A stretch of 11,672 nucleotides of DNA from Chloroflexota bacterium. GTDB taxonomy: Bacteria > Chloroflexota > Dormibacteria > Dormibacterales > Dormibacteraceae. Position 1 is the stretch's first letter; every line of letters starts with the position of its first letter. A model generated the notes under the pieces. That model searched no databases. It was not told where the DNA came from and saw only the letters and a program-made list of their open reading frames with translations. The translations under genes were made by a program, and so were the position numbers. Below are positions 1-6,953 of the stretch, piece by piece. The stretch is taken from positions 1-11,672 of the forward strand of contig VBJR01000032.1 in NCBI GenBank assembly GCA_005880175.1. Direction: 5' to 3'.

Positions 1-1257
1 GTTGCGCACCGCCTCCAGGTCCTTGTCCCGGGCCTCCTTGGTCAGGCGCTCCCACGGCACCAGGTCGGGGTGGAACCGGTCCTCGCGGACGGGCCCGTAC
101 TCGTAGCCCATCGCGATGCGCTCCTGCATCCAGCGCTCGTGCTCCAGCCGCGCCAGGTGGAGCACCTCGGCCTCGTCGCGGTACGCGAACGTGAGCGTCG
201 GGTCGAACGTCGGGACCATGATGCAGCCCAGCTCCGCCAGCTTCTCGCCGACGTGCCTGGCCTGGGCCCGGTTCGCGTCCTTCAGCTCCTCCGGCAGCTC
301 CTCCCACGTGCGCAGGCTCACCCGGGTCCCCGCCGACTCGCCGCGGTCCGCCGACGCCTCCAGGTACGCCTCGTGGATCGCGCGCGCGTACGTGTCGTGG
401 ATGGCCCGCGCCAGCCGCTCGGTGATCTGGTAGTGCGTGTAATCGCACAGGCTGCTGATGATCCGGTCCTGCGCGCTCAGCCGGGCCTTCATCCGCTGGC
501 ACTCGTACAGGATCGCCACGGCGTCCAGGAACGTCTGCTCCGAGCGCCGGTCCGCGGCGAGCTGGAGCACGTCCTGGCCGACCATGATCACGATCATCAG
601 GACGAGCTGGGCCAGGGCCGAGAGGTACGTCATGAACAGGAACGGGAACGGGTCGAAGCGCTGGGCCAGGGCGATCCAGAGCACCTGCGAGGCGGCCGCG
701 GCGTAGACCGCCCACATGCTCCCCAGGCGCCGCGTCAGCCACGCCGCGATCCGGCCGTTGACGCTGACCGCCTGGTCCCGGGCCTGCGGCGGCGTCTTGA
801 CGTGGTGCTGCTCGATCCAGGGGTGCGGGCTCGACTCCAGCATGCTGATCCCGCGGCTGAGCTGGCTGTCGTGGCGGTCCAGGTGCCTCTGCAGGTCGCT
901 CACCTGGGCGAAGATCGCCTCCGCGTTCTCGTACGTCTGCAGCGCTCTGCGGTCCGCCGCCATGCTGAGCACTCGCTGCCCGACCAGGATCACCAGGCAC
1001 AGCAGCAGCTGCACCACGTTGTTCACGAACAGCATGAACGTGAACGGATAGGCGTCGAAGGAGTGGAGCGGCCCCCACGTCGCCAGTGCCATCCAGCCGG
1101 TGACGATCGCCAGGGCGGCGTACAGCGCCCACATCGAGCCGACCCGGCGGGTCAGGGTCGCCGCGATGGCCCCGTTCAGGCCGACCTGCTGCTCCGCGGC
1201 CTTCACCGGCGGCGGCGGCTGCGGCTCGAGGTGGACGGATTGCCCGTTGGTGCTCAG
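1..1257 (-). CDS. Membrane protein with two DUF1003-like units and a C-terminal RyR domain (partial, runs off left edge)
   Basis: The minus-strand frame is open for 419 codons to the window edge. It holds two similar units, about residues 25-120 and 160-260. Each has a GSMW start, two hydrophobic helices and a F-D-x-(Y/F)-P-F motif between them, followed by a charged helix with AADRR, which matches DUF1003 membrane proteins and gives four predicted membrane segments. After a helical linker, the region at 1-300 reads as a bacterial RyR (ryanodine receptor) domain, with WEELPEELKDANRAQA, LEHERWMQER and HPDLVPW. Its C-terminus lies outside the window. Start: a strong Shine-Dalgarno (1262-1270) precedes a CTG at 1257-1255 whose last bases overlap the TGA of the WD40 gene (CTGA), implying translational coupling. 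The conventional alternative is GTG at 1206, which has no Shine-Dalgarno. Role inferred: membrane effector or sensor working with the upstream TIR protein. Domain calls are by eye; RyR is the surer. Confidence 0.8.
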   Translation of the reverse strand, partial: MSTNGQSVHLEPQPPPPVKAAEQQVGLNGAIAATLTRRVGSMWALYAALAIVTGWMALATWGPLHSFDAYPFTFMLFVNNVVQLLLCLVILVGQRVLSMAADRRALQTYENAEAIFAQVSDLQRHLDRHDSQLSRGISMLESSPHPWIEQHHVKTPPQARDQAVSVNGRIAAWLTRRLGSMWAVYAAAASQVLWIALAQRFDPFPFLFMTYLSALAQLVLMIVIMVGQDVLQLAADRRSEQTFLDAVAILYECQRMKARLSAQDRIISSLCDYTHYQITERLARAIHDTYARAIHEAYLEASADRGESAGTRVSLRTWEELPEELKDANRAQARHVGEKLAELGCIMVPTFDPTLTFAYRDEAEVLHLARLEHERWMQERIAMGYEYGPVREDRFHPDLVPWERLTKEARDKDLEAVRN

Positions 1258-2060
1258 AAGACCTCCTCCTCTCCCAGGCGGCGGATGGCCGGCAGGTAGG
1301 GGTCCAGCTCCCCGACCTCGAACCGGCACCTGCCGATCACGTACCAGAACCGGCCCGCCGGGTCCCCCTCGACCTTGTAGCGGCCGTCCTCCGCCAGCGC
1401 CGCCCACCCGTCGGGCAGGCCCAGCAGGATCGCGCGCAGGCCCGGCTCGGGCGCCGTCGCCGCCGCCGAGATCCCGCCCACGTTCCACATCCGCACCGTC
1501 CCGTCGCTGCTCGCCGTCGCCAGGATCCGGCCGTCCGGGCTGAACGCCACCGACCAGACCTGGTCCGTATGGCCGGTGAGCGTGTGCAGGCCCCGCCCCG
1601 TCGCCACGTCCCAGATCCGCACCGTGTGGTCGGCGCCGGCCGTGGCCACGAGGTCGCCCACGGGGTTGAACGCCGCGGTCCAGATCCGCGCGCCGTGGCC
1701 GGACAGCACGCGCAGCTCGGCGCCGGTCCCGGCGTCCCACAGCCGGGCGGTGCCGTCGCTGCTGCCCGTCGCCAGCCGGGTGCCGGACGGCTGGAACGCC
1801 ACGGCGTAGACGCGGTCGGCGTGCCCGGTCAGCGTGCGCACGTGGGCGCCGGTGGCGCGGTCCCACAGCCGCACCGTCCGGTCGTCGCACCCGGTGGCGA
1901 CCAGCGCGCCGGCCTGGTCGAACGCGATCGAGCGGACGCGTCCGCGGTGGCCGCTCAGCCCGCCCTGCTCCCGGCCCGTGGCGGTGTCCCAGAAGCGGAC
2001 GGAGTCGTCGTCGTTGGCGGTCGCGAGCAGCCGCCCGTCCGCGCTGAACGCCAGCGCCCA
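1254..2060 (-). pseudogene. C-terminal WD40 segment and cap of the TIR-NACHT-WD40 gene (third reading frame)
   Basis: The frame carries WD40 units 11 to 15 (WALAFSADG through VWSVAFSPDG and TVRMWNVGG), then a C-terminal cap rich in aromatic and charged residues with GWAALAEDGRYKVEGD and CRFEVGELDPYLPAIRR, and ends with TGA at 1254-1256. Such caps are common behind WD40 arrays in bacterial TIR/NACHT proteins (from memory). A GTG at 1874 could in principle start a 206-residue product, but it lies inside a blade (VRLWDRATG) and has no clear ribosome site. Codon use and repeat pattern are intact up to the end, so the frame breaks are recent or artefactual. Its stop overlaps the start region of the DUF1003-RyR gene. 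Confidence 0.8.
1261..1270 (-). promoter_or_regulatory. Strong Shine-Dalgarno for the DUF1003-RyR gene
   Basis: The minus strand reads AGGAGGAGGT inside the last codons of the WD40 gene. The two overlapping AGGAGG cores end 4 and 7 bases before CTG 1257-1255. No ATG, GTG or TTG lies at a usable distance, so this site argues for a non-standard CTG start overlapping the upstream TGA. The same bases encode Glu-Glu-Glu in the upstream gene, so their presence could be partly coincidental. Confidence 0.5.
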
Positions 2061-3220
2061 GGCTGCCGGTCGTCGCGATCAGGCCGCCGTCCGGGCTGAT
2101 CACGAGCATCCGCTGCTGGGCCGCCTCGACCCGCAGCCGCGTCGGCCGCCCCGTGGCCGGGTTCCACAGGCGGACCGTGTCGCTGCCGCTGCTCGCGAGC
2201 AGGTCGCCCGCCGGGCTGAACGCCACGGCCCACACCCGCGTGTTGTGGCCGCGGAGCGTGTGGTGGCTCCCGCCGCGCTCCACGTCCCAGAGCCGCAGCG
2301 TGTCGTCGCTGCCCGTGCTGGCGAGCAGCCCGCCGTCGGGCCGGAACGCGAGCGACCAGATCGGCCCGCTGTGGCCGCTCAGGGAGTGGACCTGCTCGCC
2401 GTCCGCGGCGTCCCACAGCCGGATCGTGCGGTCGTTGCCGGCGGTGGCCAGCCGGGTGCCGTCCGGGCTGAACACGGCCGCCCACACCTCGTCGGTGTGG
2501 CCGGCGAGCGTGCGCACGGGTTCGGCGGCGGCCGCGTCCCAGAGCAGCACGTTGTGGTCGGCGCCGGCGGTGACCAGCCCGCCGCCGGCCGGCTGGAACT
2601 GGACCGTCCACACCGTGCCGGTGTGGGCGACCTGGCGGCTCCGGAGCGCGCCCGTCCCCGTGTCCCACAGCCGGAGCGAGCCGTCGTCGCCGGCCGCCGC
2701 GACCGTCCCGCCGTCGGGGCTGAACGCGACCGACCAGACCGCCGGACCCGCCGCCGCCAGCCGGTGCCGGAGCCGCGAGCGCGCCGCGTCCCACAGGTGC
2801 ACGGCCCCGTCGCTGCCGCCCGTGGCCAGCAGGGCGCTGCGCGGGTCGAACGTCATCGACCACACCCAGCCCTGGTGGCCGGTCAGCGTGCGCAGCTCGC
2901 GGGCCGCGGTCCTCGCCGCCGGCCGCCAGGACGCGGCCGTCGGGCGACACCGCGGCCGGCCACAGCGGCGTCCCGGGCCGCGAGATCGTCTGCCGCAGCC
3001 GGCCGGCGGCCGGGTCCCACAGGCGCACCGTGGAGTCGTCGCCGGTCGTCACCAGGAGGTCGCCGGCACCGGCGAACGCCAGCGACCAGACGCGCCCGGT
3101 GTGGCCCGAGAGCCGGCGCAGCGGCAGGCCCGAGCGGCCGTCGCAGAGGACCACGCCGCCGTCCTCGCCGCCCACGGCCACCGTCTCGCCGTCGGGACTG
3201 AACGCGACCAGGTCGGCGAC
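1472..3220 (-). repeat. Tandem WD40 repeats (about 15 units, three frames)
   Basis: About 15 units of roughly 126 bases share the pattern VWSVAFSPDG-x-LATGGSD-x-TVRLWD-x-TG-x-LTGHTG. Fifteen units would fit two seven-bladed propellers with a closing strand. Unit 3 lacks the TVRLWD strand (junction 2899-2908), and unit 10 lacks everything after ATTGS (junction 2061). Both losses shift the frame. Confidence 0.85.
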
Positions 3221-6200
3221 CAGCGCGCCCCGCTCGAAGCTGTGCGACACGCCCACGCTGGCGGGCGCCAGCTCCAGGCTCCTGGCCTCCCCGGGCGCGA
3301 TGGCGGCGCCCTGCCGCTCGCCGACGGCGAGCAGGTCCACCCCGGCCCGCACGCCGACCAGCGCGGCCCGCCGCCACGTGCTGCCCGTCACCGTGGCGCC
3401 CCGCAGGTCGGCGCCGAGGAGGCTGGCCCGGGTCAGGTCGGCCCCGCTCAGGTCGGCGTCCACCAGGCGGGCCCGGTCCAGGCGGGCGTCCACCAACCGC
3501 GTCCCCCGCAGCGTGGCGCCGGTGAGGTCGGTCCCGACCAGGGAGGCCTCGGTCAGGTCCGCGTCGGTCAGGTCGGCGCCGCGCAGGTCCTGGTTGGAGA
3601 AGTCCGTCCCGCGCAGCGTGCGGCCGCGCAGGTCGGCCCGCACCCCGGCCGACGCGCGGACCCGGTCGGCGATCCGGAGCGCGTTCTGCTTGGCCGCGTC
3701 GCCCGCGTCCGGGTCCGCGAGCACGGCGTCCGCCCAGGCCCGGCACGCCGCCGGCTGGGCCAGGTCGCACAGGAAATCGACCATCAGCGGCGACATCGGC
3801 CGGAGCCGCAGCGGCGCCGGGCTGGGGTCGCCCGCGTCGAACCGGCGGGCGGCGTCCGCGGCGACGAGCCACTCCATCACCGACGCGTGCACGAACGCGA
3901 ACCGGCCGTCGCCCGTGCGGGTCAGCAGCGTGCCCGAGCCGACGACGTGGGCGGCCTGGTCCTGCGTCATCTGCATGTCGGCGAGGTCGGACAGCGCCGT
4001 GGCGGCGACGTCGTGCAGGTCGCCGAGCTCGATCGCGCCCTCGTGGCTCTGCCACAGGCGCAGGGCCAGGGCGGTGACGGCGTCCCAGCGCTGAACCTTG
4101 TCCAGCGTGGCCGGCGACCCCGCCACCTCCAGCCGGTTCACCTCGTACGTCAGCCAGCGGTCCAGGATCTGCCGGTACAGGTCGGCCGCGGAGATCTCGC
4201 CGGTCCGCGCCTGCGCCGCCCGCAGCTGCTCCTCGTCGAGGTCCGCGATGAACCACAGCATCCGCGGGTTGCGCGAGAGGCCGAGCAGGTCGCGCACGGT
4301 TCGCAGCGTCTCCAGCCGCGCCTCGGCCCGGGCCCCGTCGCCGTAGCGGTTGCCCAGGAACGCGCGGATCTGGTCCTCGGTGAAGTCCTCGATCTCCAGC
4401 AGCCGCCGGTTGGGCAGCAGGCCCACCCGCTCGCCGAGGGCGGTCAGCGCTTGGGCGTGGGAGACGAAGTGCTGGGTCCGGCTGGTGGCCACGATCTTGG
4501 CCTGGCCCTCGGCGGCCTGGACCAGCGTCTCCAGGTGCATCGCCGCCCGGTCGTACGTCATGCGCAGCGCGAGCTCGTCGAAGCCGTCGAACAGCAGCGC
4601 GATCCCGCCCGTGCGGAGCATGTACCGGAACGCGGCCAGGTCGATGCGGTCCTCGCCGTGGGCGGCCAGGTGCTGGGCCACCAGCTCCTCGACGGTGTGC
4701 GCCTTCTCCAGCGCCCGCAGCTCGATCAGCACGGGCGTCAGGTGCGGCAGCTGCTCCGGGATCCGGCGGGCCAGCTCGCGGAGCAGGAACGTCTTGCCGC
4801 GGCCGAAGTCGCCGAGCAGGAGGATGAACCGGCCCTGGTCGGACGCGAGCAGGCGGAGGACCGCGCCGGGCAGGTCGTCCGTGACGGGGGCGTTGAGCAC
4901 GTCGAGCGGGCGGTAGCGCTGGGGCACGTACAGCTCGGGCGGGTACAGCCCGTCGCCGGCCAGGCGCCGCCGCTGCCGGGCCACGTAGCCGCGCAGGTCG
5001 AGCAGGCCGCGGTACTCGGCGAAGCTGAGCAGCCGCACGCCCCGGCTCAGCGCCTGGTAGGCCAGCTCCAGCTCGGGCGGCTCGCCCTGGTAGACGAGGA
5101 CGGACCCCGGCTCGGGGTCGATCGCGTGGACCCGGGCGATGAACGTCTCGACGCTGGCCGGGGTCGGGGTCCCCGCGTGGGCGCCGACCCGGAGCTGGCG
5201 GACGAACCCCTCCTCCTGGTACGTGACCAGCAGGTGGGGCAGGTCGCCGTCGATCCGCTTGACGATGCCGCCGGCGTGCCGGAGCGCGCACACCTCGGCG
5301 ACGCGGGACAGCAGGCCGTCGCCGGGGTCGGCCGCGACCTCCCACGGCGGCGAGGTCTCCGTCTCGACCGGCGCGGGCGTGGCCACCGGCTCCACCGGCT
5401 CGGGCTCCGCCTCCGGGAGCGCGGCGCGCGCCGCCCGCCAGCGCCGCGGGAGCCGGCGCGGGGACTCGGGCGCCCACCGTCCCGACCGGGGGTCCAGGTG
5501 GCGGGGCCAGCGCAGCATCCCGTCCGCCCCCAACCGCACCAGCTCGTAGCGGCGGACCGCGCCGGCCGCCGAGCCGGTGCCGGCCAGCGCCAGCCCGGAG
5601 GCCAGCTCGGCGGCCGGCGGGTCCATGCGGTCGTGGCCGTGCAGCAGCAGGTGCAGGTGCTCGCCGAGCACCCGGTCGGCGGCCTCGGCGTCGCGCAGCC
5701 CGTCGCCGGCATCGCCGGCCAGCGGGTTGTGGTGCACGGCGCCGACGCGCAGCCAGCCCGCCTCGCGGTACGGGGCCAGGCGCTCGGCGAACCAGCGCGC
5801 CTGCTCCTCGCCGATCCAGCCGTAGTGGTCCTCGGGCCGGTGGCTCTCGGCCGTCGTCGAGTTGAGTCCGGCCACGACCACCCGCAGCTCGGGGACCTCG
5901 AACAGCGACCACGGCTGGACCGCGTCGAACGTGACGTCGGGGACCTCGCGGTACAGCTCCTCGACCATCCGCGAGAAGTGCCGCCACTTCGGCCAGTACG
6001 GCGGCGCCGGCGCCAGCTCGTCCGCCTCGCACGTGTTGAAGTAGGCGAGGCTGGCCGACCGGCTGACGTCGTGGTCGCCCGGCACCACGACCAGGCGCTC
6101 GCGGGGCAGGCCGAGCCGGTCCGCCAGGCCCGCCAGGAACGCGCGCGCCTGGGCCAGCTCGCTGGGCCGGCCGGCCTCCGCCAGGTCGCCCGTGACGACG

Positions 6201-6874
6201 AGCAGGTCCGGGCGGGCGCCGGCCTCGGCCGCCAGCCCCTCGACGTCGGCGGCCAGCTCGGCGAGCGACGCCTCCGGCCCGGCGCCCGCGAACCGCGTCT
6301 CGGAGAGGTGGAGCAGGGTGAGCGCCGACGCGTCGCGGGGCGCGCCGTCCGGCGCCGTGCCCGGGAACCGGGGCCGCGTCGCGACCGCCCGGGCGGCCGG
6401 GAACGCGGGCTTGGTCTCGGGCTTGCCCCGGCCGGTGACGCTCCGGCGCACCGAGTCCAGCAGCGTCCGGCGCGCGGCCGCCTCGTCGTCGATGCCGACC
6501 AGGTCGATGTAGACGATGACCGCCAGCAGCCCGTCCGTCTCGCACGGTGCGACGCGCACCGGCAGCAGGCGGCGCCGCAGCCCGTCGGGGTCGGAGCGGT
6601 ACGCGGCCTGGAGCTCCAGCTTGGTGTAGACGGACGTCAGGTACTCCGGCGACAGGACGGCGATCGTGCGCCCCGCCTCGTGGATGGCGCGGTCCATCCG
6701 CTCGACGAAGTTCGCCCCCGGGACGATGTCCCACGCCTGGATCAGGACGTGGTACCCGGCCTCCTCGAGCTGCCAGCCGATCCACTCCGCCCACCGGCGA
6801 TCGGCGGATGTATAGCTGATGAAGAAGTCGACTGGCTTTCCCGGGCCATCGTCCCCCAAGGCCACCGCTCCCAT
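1955..6874 (-). CDS. TIR - metallophosphoesterase-like - NACHT - pentapeptide - WD40 giant protein (true frame lost after about 2906)
   Basis: ATG at 6874. Domains by residue: TIR about 15-145 (DFFISYTSADRRW; likely NADase Glu87 in YTKLELQAA); calcineurin-like phosphoesterase about 185-440 (GD 229-230, PGDHD 265-269, HH 381-382, GHDR 413-416); unnamed segment about 515-655 ending YPPELYVPQR; NACHT-type STAND NTPase with Walker A GDFGRGKT 688-695, Walker B LLFDGFDEL 760-768, sensor TSR 797-799 and winged-helix FVHASVMEWL near 995; pentapeptide repeats 1078-1175; WD40 from about 1219. Codons from about 2906 down to the stop at 1955 are out of frame and not real protein; the WD40 part continues in two other frames down to 1254. 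The family resembles STAND immune sensors: WD40/pentapeptide detects, NACHT oligomerises, TIR consumes NAD or makes a NAD-derived signal. No substrate can be read from the sequence. The nearest stop-free start is 6874; the ribosome site is weak. Confidence 0.85.
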   Translation of the reverse strand: MGAVALGDDGPGKPVDFFISYTSADRRWAEWIGWQLEEAGYHVLIQAWDIVPGANFVERMDRAIHEAGRTIAVLSPEYLTSVYTKLELQAAYRSDPDGLRRRLLPVRVAPCETDGLLAVIVYIDLVGIDDEAAARRTLLDSVRRSVTGRGKPETKPAFPAARAVATRPRFPGTAPDGAPRDASALTLLHLSETRFAGAGPEASLAELAADVEGLAAEAGARPDLLVVTGDLAEAGRPSELAQARAFLAGLADRLGLPRERLVVVPGDHDVSRSASLAYFNTCEADELAPAPPYWPKWRHFSRMVEELYREVPDVTFDAVQPWSLFEVPELRVVVAGLNSTTAESHRPEDHYGWIGEEQARWFAERLAPYREAGWLRVGAVHHNPLAGDAGDGLRDAEAADRVLGEHLHLLLHGHDRMDPPAAELASGLALAGTGSAAGAVRRYELVRLGADGMLRWPRHLDPRSGRWAPESPRRLPRRWRAARAALPEAEPEPVEPVATPAPVETETSPPWEVAADPGDGLLSRVAEVCALRHAGGIVKRIDGDLPHLLVTYQEEGFVRQLRVGAHAGTPTPASVETFIARVHAIDPEPGSVLVYQGEPPELELAYQALSRGVRLLSFAEYRGLLDLRGYVARQRRRLAGDGLYPPELYVPQRYRPLDVLNAPVTDDLPGAVLRLLASDQGRFILLLGDFGRGKTFLLRELARRIPEQLPHLTPVLIELRALEKAHTVEELVAQHLAAHGEDRIDLAAFRYMLRTGGIALLFDGFDELALRMTYDRAAMHLETLVQAAEGQAKIVATSRTQHFVSHAQALTALGERVGLLPNRRLLEIEDFTEDQIRAFLGNRYGDGARAEARLETLRTVRDLLGLSRNPRMLWFIADLDEEQLRAAQARTGEISAADLYRQILDRWLTYEVNRLEVAGSPATLDKVQRWDAVTALALRLWQSHEGAIELGDLHDVAATALSDLADMQMTQDQAAHVVGSGTLLTRTGDGRFAFVHASVMEWLVAADAARRFDAGDPSPAPLRLRPMSPLMVDFLCDLAQPAACRAWADAVLADPDAGDAAKQNALRIADRVRASAGVRADLRGRTLRGTDFSNQDLRGADLTDADLTEASLVGTDLTGATLRGTRLVDARLDRARLVDADLSGADLTRASLLGADLRGATVTGSTWRRAALVGVRAGVDLLAVGERQGAAIAPGEARSLELAPASVGVSHSFERGALVADLVAFSPDGETVAVGGEDGGVVLCDGRSGLPLRRLSGHTGRVWSLAFAGAGDLLVTTGDDSTVRLWDPAAGRLRQTISRPGTPLWPAAVSPDGRVLAAGGEDRGPRAAHADRPPGLGVVDDVRPAQRPAGHGRQRRGRAPVGRGALAAPAPAGGGGSGGLVGRVQPRRRDGRGGRRRRLAPAVGHGDGRAPEPPGRPHRHGVDGPVPAGRRRAGHRRRRPQRAALGRGRRRTRAHARRPHRRGVGGRVQPGRHPAGHRRQRPHDPAVGRRGRRAGPLPERPQRADLVARVPARRRAARQHGQRRHAAALGRGARREPPHAPRPQHAGVGRGVQPGGRPAREQRQRHGPPVEPGHGAADAAAGRGGPAADARDQPGRRPDRDDRQPGRWRSARTGGCSRPPTTTTPSASGTPPRAGSRAG
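2061..2900 (-). pseudogene. Middle WD40 segment of the TIR-NACHT-WD40 gene (second reading frame)
   Basis: This stretch encodes the end of blade 3 (ELRTLTGH) and blades 4 to 10 in a frame one register away from the N-terminal part. Examples are VWSMTFDPRS, VWSVAFSPDG, VWAAVFSPDG and IWSLAFRPDG, each followed by a VRLWD-type strand. It has no start or ribosome site of its own, so it is a continuation of the gene beginning at 6874. At its left end the frame breaks again after ATTGS (2062-2064): the next recognisable codon is the Trp of WALAFSADG at 2058-2060 in a third frame. Blade 9 is also one residue short before its DTVRLW strand. Confidence 0.8.
3350..3643 (-). repeat. Pentapeptide repeat segment between NACHT and WD40
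   Basis: About 100 residues follow the A(D/N)LxG rhythm, for example LRGADLTDADLTEASL and LSGADLTRASLLGADL. Pentapeptide repeats form a right-handed quadrilateral beta-helix. Here they would act as a rigid spacer or second sensing surface between the NTPase and the propellers. Confidence 0.85.
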
Positions 6875-6953
6875 ATCCTACAGGCGCGCGTCAACCCGCC
6901 CCGAGGGCCACCGGCATACGGATATCCTAGCCCCAGGCGTGAGGGAGAACCGT
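6875..6953. promoter_or_regulatory. Divergent intergenic region with two TATCCTA motifs
   Basis: This is the only gap between the TIR locus (minus) and the permease operon (plus). It contains two copies of ATATCCTA (6873-6880 and 6922-6929). Read on the plus strand, TATCCT 6923-6928 is a plausible -10 for the permease, giving a leader of about 20 bases before GTG 6954. Read on the minus strand, TAGGAT 6929-6924 is a plausible -10 for the TIR gene, giving a leader of about 40 bases. No convincing -35 element is seen for either. This is assignment by motif only. Confidence 0.35.

Noticed and set aside
70..1299. Plus-strand open frame of 409 codons
   Set aside because: It lies antisense to the DUF1003-RyR gene and has low-complexity Arg/Val/Gln composition; the minus strand shows recognisable domains.
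2883..6794. Minus-strand open frame of 1303 codons overlapping the TIR gene
   Set aside because: It is in another frame of the same strand, with PGRRARG-type composition; the TIR frame contains all motifs.
1254..6874. Programmed frameshifting as the reason for the three WD40 frames
   Set aside because: No slippery run or pseudoknot is evident at 2061 or 2900, and each junction also lacks conserved WD40 strands, which a simple slip would not cause; deletion fits better.
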